This document shows positions 49,617-58,823 of a stretch of 64,000 bases of DNA, in pieces. Source of the DNA: Chryseobacterium sp. YIM B08800. GTDB taxonomy: Bacteria; Bacteroidota; Bacteroidia; Flavobacteriales; Weeksellaceae. The position numbers and the translations under genes are program-made. The DNA is taken from the NCBI RefSeq assembly GCF_026163565.1, contig NZ_JAPDKN010000011.1, forward strand, positions 1 to 64,000, read 5' to 3'. Each line of letters begins with the position of its first letter. Within the stretch, counting starts at the first letter, position 1. The notes under the pieces were generated by a model. It searched no databases. It had not been told where the DNA came from and saw nothing but the letters and a program-made list of their open reading frames with translations.

Positions 49617-50710
49617 TTTAGTATTTTGTCTCTTAAAGTTAAAAATGGCAGCTCTAATTTTTTATACAGAATCGTAGAGATTACCAGTGTAATACCCCAA
49701 AATAAGAAAAAATTTATAAAATCTGTCTGTATTTTAAATAATGGCAAGATCCAAAAAGTTACAAGTGAAAGGTTAATCAGATACATCGAATATGATATCA
49801 GCGATATATGAACGATGCTGTACTGCAAGGCTTTAAATTTTATCTGCTTCATATTATTCAGAAACGGTAAAGTAAGCATAATTGCTATTGATGTTAATGA
49901 AAAGGAAAGAAGATATTGAAATGGTTGATACAGTGATTCAAAATTATGAATAAGCAATATAGTGATACAGCCTAAAATAAAATTTATTACCTTATTCTTA
50001 TTAAATATGGCTGGATAGTAAACATACACCCATGCAGCCAAAACGCCATAAATAATAGCGTCGATTCTTGTGATAACCTGTCGTACAAAGTAGCGATCGT
50101 AAGTGAAATAGTTTTTAGATCCAAGATCAAAATAGTAGTATACTCTTACAATGTTTGCAGATAATATGACCAGCAAAATTCCACCAAAAAAGATGTTTTT
50201 TTTGCTTTGTTTTTTTACAAAAGAATAAATTAAAAAAAATAATAAAGGACAAACCAGGTAAAACCATTCTTCAACAGCCAAGCTCCAGGATTCCGGGAAA
50301 AAATCTACAATAGGATAGTATAAATTTTGAAGGAAAAAAGAATATTTAAAAATATAAGGCGTAATATCTTTATTATTTACGATGCCTTCAAGACCAATAA
50401 GAATCAATAAAATGAAATAATAATTAGGAAGTGTTCTTAGCCATCGTCTTGCCCAAAAATTGAAAATCTGCTTAAACGAAATTTCTTTGGTAAAAACCTT
50501 AATCATTATTCTGCCAATTAAAAAACCGCTCAAAACAAAGAAAACTGCAACACCGTCTATTAAAAAAAAAGATAAAAAACTCTGAATGTTTTCAGGCAGA
50601 TAAGTTTTGCTGTGAGAAATCATAACCAATAATATGGCTATTGTCCGCAAAATATCTAACCCAACAGTTCTTTGTTCTGAAGTTGGTAATAAAAACAACT
50701 TTTTAAACAT
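49613..50710 (-). CDS. Membrane acyltransferase (OafA/YrhL, acyltransferase_3)
   Basis: A 365-residue inner-membrane protein with about ten hydrophobic segments. The start GLDILRTIAILLVMISHSKT contains the family Arg and His, and FFLIDGVAVFFVLSGFLIGRI and ESWSLAVEEWFYLVCP are hallmark stretches. Such enzymes O-acylate polysaccharide sugars on the periplasmic side using cytoplasmic acyl donors. No SGNH domain is fused. Overlaps both neighbours, so it lies in the coupled run 47623-51593. Confidence 0.9.
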   Translation of the reverse strand: MFKKLFLLPTSEQRTVGLDILRTIAILLVMISHSKTYLPENIQSFLSFFLIDGVAVFFVLSGFLIGRIMIKVFTKEISFKQIFNFWARRWLRTLPNYYFILLILIGLEGIVNNKDITPYIFKYSFFLQNLYYPIVDFFPESWSLAVEEWFYLVCPLLFFLIYSFVKKQSKKNIFFGGILLVILSANIVRVYYYFDLGSKNYFTYDRYFVRQVITRIDAIIYGVLAAWVYVYYPAIFNKNKVINFILGCITILLIHNFESLYQPFQYLLSFSLTSIAIMLTLPFLNNMKQIKFKALQYSIVHISLISYSMYLINLSLVTFWILPLFKIQTDFINFFLFWGITLVISTILYKKLELPFLTLRDKILK

Positions 50711-51593
50711 ATTTTTTTTTCAGGTATATCCTTAGATTTCCTTTCTTTTTTAAAATCCATTGTAAGTGTTGAAGAGCCAGTCTTATTTTTCCTTGTTTTA
50801 AAAGCTGAGAAAAAGCAATTCTGCTTCGCGAAAAAATCTGCCAGTTGGCTTGTTCTTTAATTTTTCCGCCATAAGTTTCAGCAATAATTTCATCCAGATG
50901 ATTATGTTTTAAATCTCTTTTGTAATTAATGCCATTAGATATTCCTTCTTCGTGACGCAGATAACACGACATAGTCTTACTTGATCCATGTATTTTTCCG
51001 TTTAAAGAACAAGCCATGTAAAGAAAAGTATCAAAATAGAGCAATTCTGGATGTTTAAGGAGTGTTTGCGCTGCTTTGTTTTTTAAAACTTTTGCATTCA
51101 TAAACACAGAAGTGGTATGTACAATCCAATGTTGAAAAATTTCAATGGCAGAGTAATCTCTGTCTTCTACTTTTGCAAATATTGTATCGTTTATTAAAGG
51201 GTTTGATGAGATGTTTTTCACCTGATGAAAACACATAGAATATTCTGGATTGTTTTCTAAAAAATCATATTGTGTCTGAAGCTTGTTTTCATCTGTCCAA
51301 TAATCGTCACCTTCACAAAATGCTATATAATCTCCGGTGCATTGATTTAGTGCATAATAGAAATTAGGTGTTGAGCCTAAATTTTTTTCATGTTTTGTAA
51401 ATTTAATTTCTACGTGAGAAGGTTTGTTTTTGATGTATTCTTCAATGATAAATGATGTATTGTCTGGCGAACAGTCATCACTAATAATGAGCTCTACCGG
51501 AAAATTTACTTTCTGCATAAAAATGCCCTGCAAATTTTTTTCAATAAAATTTTCTTGATTATAGGTGAGGACAATTATGGAAACTTTATTCAT
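50703..51593 (-). CDS. Glycosyltransferase family 2
   Basis: A 296-residue GT-A enzyme: SIIVLTYNQENFIEKNLQGI, ISDDCSPDNT and FCEGDDYWTD (near 95), the last typical of the EGDDYW subgroup found in O-antigen loci. The 3' end overlaps the acyltransferase start by 8 bp. Confidence 0.88.
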   Translation of the reverse strand: MNKVSIIVLTYNQENFIEKNLQGIFMQKVNFPVELIISDDCSPDNTSFIIEEYIKNKPSHVEIKFTKHEKNLGSTPNFYYALNQCTGDYIAFCEGDDYWTDENKLQTQYDFLENNPEYSMCFHQVKNISSNPLINDTIFAKVEDRDYSAIEIFQHWIVHTTSVFMNAKVLKNKAAQTLLKHPELLYFDTFLYMACSLNGKIHGSSKTMSCYLRHEEGISNGINYKRDLKHNHLDEIIAETYGGKIKEQANWQIFSRSRIAFSQLLKQGKIRLALQHLQWILKKKGNLRIYLKKKYV

Positions 51594-51626
51594 AAAGAAA
51601 TGTAATACTATTTCTGTCTAATAATT

Positions 51627-52568
51627 TTAATGACCCTTAAAAAACATTTTAAAATACTTTGTAAAACGCTGTATTTCTAGTACAACTCTATAAATTTTCG
51701 GATTGTAATTGTTTTTTATAAATCTTTCTGAGAAAGACTTTACAGGGTAATAACTATAAAAAACGGTATGCTCATTGGTTAATAATTTCTCACGATAAAT
51801 GCTTTCTAAATGTACAAATAATATATCTCTTACTCTTATGTTGTTGGTGTGTTTAATGAAGATTTTGAAGAAAGCATTATAGTTGATTACATTTTTTTTT
51901 CGGTGAGAATTGTTGTCATGTAATCGATAGCTGCATGTTATGACATCATCAAACAAAAAGCTGTAATTTTTACTTAACCGTAGCCACATATCATAATCCT
52001 CAAAAGGCAAAGACTCATCCCATCCGTTTTCTTCAATGATATTTTTCCTTTTCATGAGTACAGACATCGCAGGAATAAAGTTTTTGCTTAGCAGCATCTC
52101 ATAATAATTTTGAGACTCTAAACTCAGATAAGAATAATGTCGGGCGATAAATTTGTTTTGATAAAGCTTAGAATTATTATTCATTAAATGAGCATCCGAA
52201 AAAACCAAAGCATACTCATCTGATGAGTTCTCCAGCATTGCAACATGCCGTTCCAATTTATCTTTCACCAAAGTATCATCAAGTGCTAAAATCTGAATAT
52301 ACTTTCCCTGAGAAATTATAAACAACTCATTCAGTGTTTTTGTGATGCCTATATTTTGAGAATGCTTTACAAACTTTATTTTTAGATCTGTATTTTCCGA
52401 CATCCAAGATTCTATCATCTCAACTGACTGATCATGTGAGAAATCATCACAAATAATAATTTCGAAATTTTTATACGTTTGTGCTTTTATGCTTTCAAGA
52501 GACTCTTTGACGAATTTTTCCTGATTATAACATAAACACAAAATACTAACTAAAGGATTATCGGTCAT
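51627..52568 (-). CDS. Glycosyltransferase family 2
   Basis: A 313-residue GT-A enzyme: SILCLCYNQEKFVKESLESI, ICDDFSHDQS and ILALDDTLV (near 95), with MWLRLSKNYSF and CSYRLHDNNSHR in the second half. It resembles rhamnosyl/N-acetylglucosaminyl transferases in plan, but the donor is not predictable. It follows the aminotransferase gene by 9 bp, suggesting it may use the amino sugar made there. Confidence 0.86.
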   Translation of the reverse strand: MTDNPLVSILCLCYNQEKFVKESLESIKAQTYKNFEIIICDDFSHDQSVEMIESWMSENTDLKIKFVKHSQNIGITKTLNELFIISQGKYIQILALDDTLVKDKLERHVAMLENSSDEYALVFSDAHLMNNNSKLYQNKFIARHYSYLSLESQNYYEMLLSKNFIPAMSVLMKRKNIIEENGWDESLPFEDYDMWLRLSKNYSFLFDDVITCSYRLHDNNSHRKKNVINYNAFFKIFIKHTNNIRVRDILFVHLESIYREKLLTNEHTVFYSYYPVKSFSERFIKNNYNPKIYRVVLEIQRFTKYFKMFFKGH

Positions 52569-52577
52569 TTGAAGTTT

Positions 52578-53678
52578 TTAGAAATGGTTTAATGCCTTAA
52601 TAATCGTCTGAACTTCTTCATCTTCTAAAACCGGGGAAATAGGAAGGCTCAGTACTTCGTTATGGATCTTCTCACTAATTGGGAAAGACAGATCGTTCCA
52701 CTCTTTGTAAGCGTTTTGCTGATGAGGTGGAATAGGGTAGTGAATGAGTGTTTGGATATTTTTTTCGCTCAGATAATTTTGCAATTCATCTCTGTTTTCT
52801 GTTCTTATCACAAAAAGATGCCATACATGTTCATTCTCATTTTCGGGCAACTCAGGAAGAATTATTTTCGGGTTTTTAATCTCGGAAATATAGCGTTTTG
52901 CAATCTCTGTTCTTCTTTTATTTTCAGAATCGATATATTTTAATTTTACATCTAAAATCGCAGCCTGAATTTCGTCTAATCTTGAATTAAGGCCTTTGTA
53001 AATATTAACATATTTTTGATTAGAACCATAATTTGCCAACGCTCTGATTGTTGTTGCAAGCTGATCGTCGTTTGTGGTAATAGCACCTGCATCACCCAAT
53101 GCACCAAGATTTTTCCCGGGATAAAAGCTAAAACCTGCTGCGTCACCTAGATTTCCGGATTTTTTGCCATTCCATTCTGCGCCAATTGCTTGTGCGTTAT
53201 CTTCGATTATTTTAAGATTTTTTTCTTTAGCTATTTGCTGTAGTTGGTCAGAAAAAATAATGCGTCCGTACAAATGAACAATTAATATCGCCTTTGTTTT
53301 TGAACTTATTTTCTCTTGAATTTTAGAAACATCAATATTATAAGAATTGATGTCAGGTTCTACCAAAACAGGAACAAGATCGTTGTCTGAAATTGCCAAA
53401 ATTGAGGCAATATAAGTATTGGAAGGAACAATAATCTCATCTCCTGCAGCCATTATTCCCATTTCTATATATGCTTTTAGAATAAGGCGTAATGCATCTA
53501 ATCCGTTGGCAACACCAATGGCGTGAGAACTTCCGATGTAAGAGGAAAGGTTACTCTCAAAACTTTTCAATTTTTCTCCCATCAAATACCAACCAGAACG
53601 GAAAACTTCTAAAAGCTGTGCTTCTATTTCTGTTTGATGCTTTAAGTTTATTTTTTGTAAATCAAGAAATTTTATCAT
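52578..53678 (-). CDS. fdtB: DegT/DnrJ/EryC1/StrS aminotransferase, FdtB-like
   Basis: A 366-residue PLP-dependent sugar aminotransferase. The PLP lysine is Lys189 in [14 protein letters not shown]. Other family features are [25 protein letters not shown] and the [11 protein letters not shown] loop. With the ketoisomerase and acetyltransferase genes immediately upstream it fits FdtB or QdtB, which install the 3-amino group on dTDP-3-keto-6-deoxyhexose from glutamate. Its start overlaps the acetyltransferase gene by 17 bp. Confidence 0.85.
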   Translation of the reverse strand: MIKFLDLQKINLKHQTEIEAQLLEVFRSGWYLMGEKLKSFESNLSSYIGSSHAIGVANGLDALRLILKAYIEMGIMAAGDEIIVPSNTYIASILAISDNDLVPVLVEPDINSYNIDVSKIQEKISSKTKAILIVHLYGRIIFSDQLQQIAKEKNLKIIEDNAQAIGAEWNGKKSGNLGDAAGFSFYPGKNLGALGDAGAITTNDDQLATTIRALANYGSNQKYVNIYKGLNSRLDEIQAAILDVKLKYIDSENKRRTEIAKRYISEIKNPKIILPELPENENEHVWHLFVIRTENRDELQNYLSEKNIQTLIHYPIPPHQQNAYKEWNDLSFPISEKIHNEVLSLPISPVLEDEEVQTIIKALNHF

Positions 53679-54162
53679 TAGTGTTTGTATATATTAGTTC
53701 TCTGTTTTCGTTAAAAAAACCTTTTTGTTTTGCGGGATTTCCAAACCAAACTGTATTTTCAGGAATGTTTTTAGTAACCACGCTTCCTGCACCGATAAGA
53801 GAGTTTTCTCCAATGGTGATTCCTGCTAAAATAGTAGCATTTGCACCAATCGAAGCCCCTTTTTTTACGATTGTTTTTTTTAGCTCAAAATCTTTGTTTT
53901 TAGATTTTGGAAAAAGGTCGTTAGTAAAAGTCACATTCGGACCCACGAATACATCGTCTTCCAAAGATACTCCGTCCCATATCTGTACTCCTGGTTTAAT
54001 GGTCACATTATCTCCTATAATGACATCATTTTCAATAAAAACCTGACAATTGATATTGCAGTTTTTGCCAATTTTAGCACCTTTCAGTACAATACTGAAT
54101 TGCCAAATAGAAGTGCCTTCACCAATGTTGGTAGACTGTACATCTGCTAATGAGTGTATCAT
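53662..54162 (-). CDS. Nucleotide-sugar 3-N-acetyltransferase, FdtC/QdtC-like
   Basis: A 166-residue left-handed beta-helix acetyltransferase. It opens [20 protein letters not shown] and continues with hexapeptide repeats ([61 protein letters not shown]). This start-plus-WDGV pattern is shared with WlbB- and FdtC/QdtC-type enzymes that acetylate UDP- or dTDP-linked 3-amino sugars. Flanked and overlapped by the isomerase (4 bp) and aminotransferase (17 bp), so the three are one module. Confidence 0.85.
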   Translation of the reverse strand: MIHSLADVQSTNIGEGTSIWQFSIVLKGAKIGKNCNINCQVFIENDVIIGDNVTIKPGVQIWDGVSLEDDVFVGPNVTFTNDLFPKSKNKDFELKKTIVKKGASIGANATILAGITIGENSLIGAGSVVTKNIPENTVWFGNPAKQKGFFNENRELIYTNTNDKIS

Positions 54163-54563
54163 GGCTCGTAATTTTTAAATTCTTCAAAGTCTCTGAAATA
54201 ATCTTTTTCATCATAAAGCTCAGACGCAAGACAAAGCAAAACTGCGCTGTGGCTGAATTTTATGTCTCTCCAGATAAGATGAGGAAGGTATAATCCTTTT
54301 GCTGGAGAATCTAAGATGAAAGTATCTGTATTACCTTGAAGATCGAGGGTGTTAAATTCTATAGTTCCGGATACGGCAAAAATAATCTGCTGAAGTTTTT
54401 TATGAGCATGACCTCCTCTGATGATATCTTGAGGGGTGTAATACGTCCAATAAACTCTTTTTATATCGAAAGGGACATTTTTCTGAGCTTCGGCTACAGT
54501 AATATATCCTAAATCCGGCGAACCTATTTTCGAAAATTCTATGATATGGGGAATATTCATCAT
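54159..54563 (-). CDS. fdtA: dTDP-4-keto-6-deoxyglucose 3,4-ketoisomerase, FdtA/QdtA-type cupin
   Basis: A 134-residue cupin with the WxcM/FdtA signature [11 protein letters not shown] (His52, His54), VYWTYYT, and [19 protein letters not shown]. These enzymes move the keto group of dTDP-4-keto-6-deoxyglucose from C4 to C3; FdtA-type products have galacto, QdtA-type products gluco configuration at C4. Sequence alone does not settle which. RmlA and RmlB, which supply the substrate, are encoded at 57952 and 59306. Two adjacent ATGs make the start uncertain by one codon. Confidence 0.88.
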   Translation of the reverse strand: MMNIPHIIEFSKIGSPDLGYITVAEAQKNVPFDIKRVYWTYYTPQDIIRGGHAHKKLQQIIFAVSGTIEFNTLDLQGNTDTFILDSPAKGLYLPHLIWRDIKFSHSAVLLCLASELYDEKDYFRDFEEFKNYEP

Positions 54564-54567
54564 CGTA

Positions 54568-55548
54568 TTATTCTAATTGTTCTTTTGCACCTTCAATTCC
54601 TAAAAGACCCTGTACTTTTTTTCCGTGATCATCTAAAGAATAAATGAGCTCTTTATGATTACCTTTTACAAGATAAATTTCAGAAGGTACTATGTTGGCA
54701 TTATCTATTTTCTCGGGGATTACGAGTTCTAAAGTGTAACCGTCGAGAAATTTTTCATTTAAAAAATCCGGCTTTATATGAATGGTAGGGTTAAGGGAGT
54801 CCTGGGAAACCCTATTTAATTTTGTAGCAACAAGCAATGATTTTATAGGACTAAGACCAATACGCATCAATTTGTTTTTGCACATATATCTAAAGCCTCT
54901 ATCTTCTAATGTAACAGGGTTGTGATACAATGTTTTTTCTAAATGCTTTAGAAGACCTTTGGTGTGGTAAATGGTTGCATCAACTGAAAATGGAAATGAC
55001 CAATGATGTATCTCTTTATCAGCGTAATAATCCCATTGATAATAATCTCCTTTGTTGTCGAGATAATCTGGGCATCCTTCCAGATTATCGCCTACATACA
55101 ATCGATAAGAAGCGTTGTCCGGGTTTTTTCTTATAATATCGAATACTTCTTCAGGAATAATCACATCATTAAAGTAAACGCCATCATCTGTATTGAACAT
55201 TACAAATTCACACTTGCTTTTTCGCATGATTTTTTGAAGTAAACCTTTGAAATTGTCACCCTTTTTATTGAGTAAGTTTTTATCTAAAAAAAATCTAAGA
55301 CTGGTTCTTGTTCTTACTGTTTTTAGAAATGAAAAATCGAAAAGAACGTTCTTTCGTTCATAAAAAGTTACATCTTTATCTGCATATTTTTCTTTAAGCA
55401 AATCATACCCCTCTTTGTGTAATCCTGTAGTATGATACAAAATAACTGTTTTCGTTGGTGTCTTAAAATGCTTTAGCGAAGTCTGCAGCAAGTAATCTAG
55501 CTGTATCGCACGGTTAAAAGAAAAAATAATATTAAGAATCATAATCAA
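54568..55548 (-). CDS. Uncharacterised glycosyltransferase-like protein
   Basis: A 326-residue protein I cannot place in a family. It starts like a GT-A enzyme (LNIIFSFNRAIQLDYLLQTSL, then VILYHTTG), and FVMFNTDDGVYFND (near 118) is a DXD-like site. A later segment reads PVTLEDRGFRYMCKNKL. This plan is seen in poorly described galactosyl/GT-A-like proteins of polysaccharide loci. It lies 4 bp upstream of fdtA and downstream of wzt, so it is within the export/sugar module. Glycosyl transfer is an inference. Confidence 0.6.
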   Translation of the reverse strand: MIMILNIIFSFNRAIQLDYLLQTSLKHFKTPTKTVILYHTTGLHKEGYDLLKEKYADKDVTFYERKNVLFDFSFLKTVRTRTSLRFFLDKNLLNKKGDNFKGLLQKIMRKSKCEFVMFNTDDGVYFNDVIIPEEVFDIIRKNPDNASYRLYVGDNLEGCPDYLDNKGDYYQWDYYADKEIHHWSFPFSVDATIYHTKGLLKHLEKTLYHNPVTLEDRGFRYMCKNKLMRIGLSPIKSLLVATKLNRVSQDSLNPTIHIKPDFLNEKFLDGYTLELVIPEKIDNANIVPSEIYLVKGNHKELIYSLDDHGKKVQGLLGIEGAKEQLE

Positions 55549-55581
55549 TTCAATTTTTAATTAATTCTGACATATACAAAA

Positions 55582-56847
55582 TTAAATATTATTACCATAA
55601 GAGACCTTGTGAACTATTTTAGGGAATAAAACCCCGGGAGATTTCACAATTTCTCCAAACTGATTTTTCATCCCATGTATTTCAAAACCAAAAGATTCTG
55701 TTCTGTAGGCAATTTCTGATCTGTTTACACCCCAGAAAAAATCGAAATAATACGAATCTTCATTAAGCGTATAAGGAGGAATTTCAAAGCTAACGGTAAA
55801 TTCTCCCTTTTGCGAATCTTTATTTTCTGTAAGAACCAAACCGGTACTCATTACGGTAAGATCCTGACTGTTTTTAAGCATAAAAGATAAATCCAGATTA
55901 ATGCTTTCCAGCTTTGATGTAAATGAGACTGTAACAAGAATACCCGATTTAATGTCGACAATATCACCATTAATAGGCTCTGTTTTATAATGATTTACTT
56001 TAATTTTTTCGTTTTCGAAATTCTCTTTATCTTCTTTTGAGTTGTAAGAAAATTTGATGTCGCTGTTTTTTTGATATTCGATGATGCATTGATTAACATC
56101 ACCCTGATTGATTAATCTTCCTTTATCCAGCAAAATTCCGGTATTACAAAGCTCTTTAATAGCCGTAATATTGTGGCTTACAAACAAGACGGTTCTGCCT
56201 TCTCCTTTTGTTACAGAACCCATTTTACCAAGACATTTTTTCTGAAATTCTGCATCTCCTACAGCAAGTACTTCATCTACAATTAAGATTTCAGATTCTA
56301 AATGTGCGGCAACAGCAAAAGCTAAACGCACGTACATTCCTGAGGAATACCTTTTTACGGGAGTATCTATATATCTTTCTACACCGGAAAAATCTACAAT
56401 TTCATCAAATTTTCTCTTGATTTCTTTTCGTGTCATCCCTAAAATAGCACCATTAAGATATACATTTTCACGCCCTGTCATTTCAGGATGAAAACCTGTA
56501 CCTACTTCTAGCAAAGATGCTATTCTTCCGTTGGTGTATATTTTTCCTGTCGTCGGTTTTGTTACTTTGCTTAAAAGTTTGAGTAGAGTAGATTTTCCGG
56601 CACCGTTTCGCCCGATGATTCCTACTGCATCACCCTGTTTTATTTCAAAATTAATGTCCTGAAGAGACCATACATAATCTGAAATACCTTTTGTAGATCT
56701 GTCGTTGGCCTCACCAATTTTTAAGTAAGGATCTTCTTTCCCTCTTACGGTATGCCAAAACCTGTTAAGGTCATGCGACAATGTGCCTGTTCCTACCTGA
56801 CCCAGACGATATTGTTTTGATATATTTTCTGCCTTTAATGCAAGCAT
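55582..56847 (-). CDS. wzt: Polysaccharide ABC transporter ATPase with C-terminal chain-recognition domain
   Basis: A 421-residue ATPase: Walker A GRNGAGKSTLLKLL (near 79), signature YSSGMYVRLAFAVAAH, Walker B ILIVDEVLAVGD and the H-loop VSHNI. After the nucleotide-binding domain (to about 245) a beta-sandwich domain of about 140 residues (from about 280; IKSGILVTVSFTSKLESINLDLSF, then YYFDFFWGVNRSE) matches the Wzt-C type. In E. coli O8/O9a this domain binds the modified end of the finished chain. Partner permease at 56932. Confidence 0.92.
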   Translation of the reverse strand: MLALKAENISKQYRLGQVGTGTLSHDLNRFWHTVRGKEDPYLKIGEANDRSTKGISDYVWSLQDINFEIKQGDAVGIIGRNGAGKSTLLKLLSKVTKPTTGKIYTNGRIASLLEVGTGFHPEMTGRENVYLNGAILGMTRKEIKRKFDEIVDFSGVERYIDTPVKRYSSGMYVRLAFAVAAHLESEILIVDEVLAVGDAEFQKKCLGKMGSVTKGEGRTVLFVSHNITAIKELCNTGILLDKGRLINQGDVNQCIIEYQKNSDIKFSYNSKEDKENFENEKIKVNHYKTEPINGDIVDIKSGILVTVSFTSKLESINLDLSFMLKNSQDLTVMSTGLVLTENKDSQKGEFTVSFEIPPYTLNEDSYYFDFFWGVNRSEIAYRTESFGFEIHGMKNQFGEIVKSPGVLFPKIVHKVSYGNNI

Positions 56848-56931
56848 TTTTTTTAATTTAAATGTAAGACTATAATTTCTGATGAAGTTTTTAAATTAAA
56901 ATATTTCATCAATAATCATTTATTACTCATG

Positions 56932-57780
56932 TTAAACCGTGTCCATAAAAGTTTTTTCCACCTTATTAAAAATAACTGTCCCTAAAGCCAGAATGAAAAA
57001 AATAATAAGGGTACTAATTCCTAACATCGGAACAGAAAAGTCTCCTTTCCCCAACCAGCCGTATTTAAAGCATTCAAAAATTCCGGTCAAAGGATTGTAA
57101 TAAGCAATTTCTTTATAGATTCCTTTTAGTTCAGAAATAGGATAGATTACTGGTGTTGCATACATGTATAAACTTACTCCGAAGCCTAATAACATGTTGA
57201 GATCTTTGTACTTTGTGGTCAACGCAGAAAAAATCATGCCTGTGCCCAATGCAAATACCGCCATAAGTATAATTAAAAATGGTGTAGCAAACATCCATAT
57301 ATTGGGCTGTATTTCTCCGTTAAAAAGGAAGTAAAGCCAGAATGCTAAAAAAAGCAAAAACTGCACACCAAATCTCATCAGATTTGAAATAACAACAGAT
57401 ATAGGAGTTACCAATCTCGGGAAATATACCTTTCCGAAGATTCCGGCATTTCCTGCAAAAGTAGAGGAGGTACCTGTAAGACATGTTGAAAAGTAATTCC
57501 AAAGCATTACACCGGCAAGATAGAAAAGAACTTTCGGTATCCCATCTGTAGATAGACCTGCAATATTTCCAAATATAATAAGGTAAGCGAGGGTTGTAAA
57601 AATAGGGTTGATAAAAAACCAGACAGGTCCTAAAATAGTTTGTTTGAAGCTGGATACAAAATCTCTTTTCACAAACATATAAATAAGATCTTTGTACTTC
57701 CAGACTTCCTTAAGCTTTAAATCAAATAACGAATGGCTGTCTTCAATAGTTTCTGTCCACTTTTGTTGTGGTTCACTCAT
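56932..57780 (-). CDS. wzm: Polysaccharide ABC transporter permease
   Basis: A 282-residue ABC-2-type inner-membrane protein with six hydrophobic segments after a ~50-residue cytoplasmic start (KDLIYMFVKRDFVSSFKQTILGPVWFFINPI is the family motif). TTKYKDLNMLLGFGVSLYMYATPVIYP and AYYNPLTGIFECFKYGWLG are conserved in Wzm/TagG proteins. With Wzt it exports an undecaprenyl-linked polysaccharide to the periplasm. The gap of 84 bp before wzt is short enough for one operon. Confidence 0.92.
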   Translation of the reverse strand: MSEPQQKWTETIEDSHSLFDLKLKEVWKYKDLIYMFVKRDFVSSFKQTILGPVWFFINPIFTTLAYLIIFGNIAGLSTDGIPKVLFYLAGVMLWNYFSTCLTGTSSTFAGNAGIFGKVYFPRLVTPISVVISNLMRFGVQFLLFLAFWLYFLFNGEIQPNIWMFATPFLIILMAVFALGTGMIFSALTTKYKDLNMLLGFGVSLYMYATPVIYPISELKGIYKEIAYYNPLTGIFECFKYGWLGKGDFSVPMLGISTLIIFFILALGTVIFNKVEKTFMDTV

Positions 57781-57795
57781 TTGTGGGAATTTTTA

Positions 57796-57803
57796 CAAAT
57801 TTA
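57796..57803 (-). promoter_or_regulatory. Likely -7 box of wzm-wzt
   Basis: TAAATTTG on the minus strand, 15 nt before the wzm ATG, just after the rmlA terminator. Confidence 0.45.
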
Positions 57804-57892
57804 AAATAATTAATTGATTTCCAATTCGCTGAATTTTGAAATGTTTTTCATACTCAGACAAAAGCATAGCTAATATATTAATAATTATTTCT

Positions 57893-57931
57893 CTGAACAA
57901 AAAAAGCTACCGGTTTCAAACCGATAGCTTT
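57893..57931 (-). terminator. Intrinsic terminator of rmlA
   Basis: Arms AAGCTACCGGTTT and AAACCGATAGCTT (one mismatch) almost without loop, and A-runs on the left that yield a minus-strand U-tract. It separates the ugd-rmlB-rmlA unit from wzm. Confidence 0.85.
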
Positions 57932-57951
57932 GCATATTTTAGAATATTTTA

Positions 57952-58815
57952 TTATTTAATAACGAGTTTTTTAAGATATTCACCATATCCACTCTTTCCG
58001 TACTTCGTTGCCGTTTCCAATAGCTTTTCTTCATTGATGAATCCGTTTCTGAAGGCTATTTCTTCAATACAACCGATTTTGAAACCTTGTCTTTTTTCGA
58101 TAACACTCACAAATTCTGAAGCATCGTTTAGGGAATCGAAAGTTCCTGTATCCAGCCATGCGGTTCCTCTGTCGAGAACGGCTACTTCCAATTTTCCTTT
58201 GCTTAAGTAAACATTGTTTACATCGGTGATTTCCAATTCTCCTCGTGGAGAAGGTTTAATATTTTTGGCAATTTCTACTACTTCATTATCATAAAAATAT
58301 AATCCCGGAACAGCGTAATTCGATTTTGGTGTCAAAGGTTTTTCTTCAATAGAAACTGCTTTAAATTCATTATCAAATTCTACAACGCCGTACCTTTCAG
58401 GGTCTGAAACATGATAGGCAAAAACGACACCTCCTTCCGGATTTGTTTTGTTTTTCAACAAAGTTCCCATTTCTGAACCGTAAAAAATATTATCTCCTAA
58501 AACTAAAGCTACAGAATCGTCACCAATAAATTGGTCTCCAAGAATAAAAGCCTGTGCAAGACCATCCGGACTTGGTTGTACAACATATTCAATGTTGCAG
58601 CCAATTTGTGATCCGTCGCCTAAGAGTTTGATGAATCCGGCTTGGTCATGTGGAGTGGTGATAATTAAAATATCCTTAATTCCTGCTAAAAGCAATGTGG
58701 AAAGAGGATAATAAATCATCGGTTTGTCATAAACAGGCATTAGTTGCTTGCTTACAGCGATAGTAAGAGGGTAAAGTCTTGTTCCGGAACCTCCGGCTAA
58801 TATTATTCCTTTCAT
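57952..58815 (-). CDS. rmlA: Glucose-1-phosphate thymidylyltransferase
   Basis: A 287-residue enzyme making dTDP-glucose from dTTP and glucose-1-phosphate. Signatures: [20 protein letters not shown] (residues 4-23), [31 protein letters not shown] (metal Asp near 110) and [20 protein letters not shown]. Length is typical. It is separated from rmlB only by the inserted four-helix-bundle unit, so rmlB-rmlA was probably a direct operon before that insertion. Confidence 0.95.
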   Translation of the reverse strand: MKGIILAGGSGTRLYPLTIAVSKQLMPVYDKPMIYYPLSTLLLAGIKDILIITTPHDQAGFIKLLGDGSQIGCNIEYVVQPSPDGLAQAFILGDQFIGDDSVALVLGDNIFYGSEMGTLLKNKTNPEGGVVFAYHVSDPERYGVVEFDNEFKAVSIEEKPLTPKSNYAVPGLYFYDNEVVEIAKNIKPSPRGELEITDVNNVYLSKGKLEVAVLDRGTAWLDTGTFDSLNDASEFVSVIEKRQGFKIGCIEEIAFRNGFINEEKLLETATKYGKSGYGEYLKKLVIK

Positions 58816-58823
58816 AATTTAGT

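Noticed and set aside
53492-54046. 184-residue open frame on the plus strand
   Set aside because: Antisense to the aminotransferase and acetyltransferase genes, both of which show clear family motifs.
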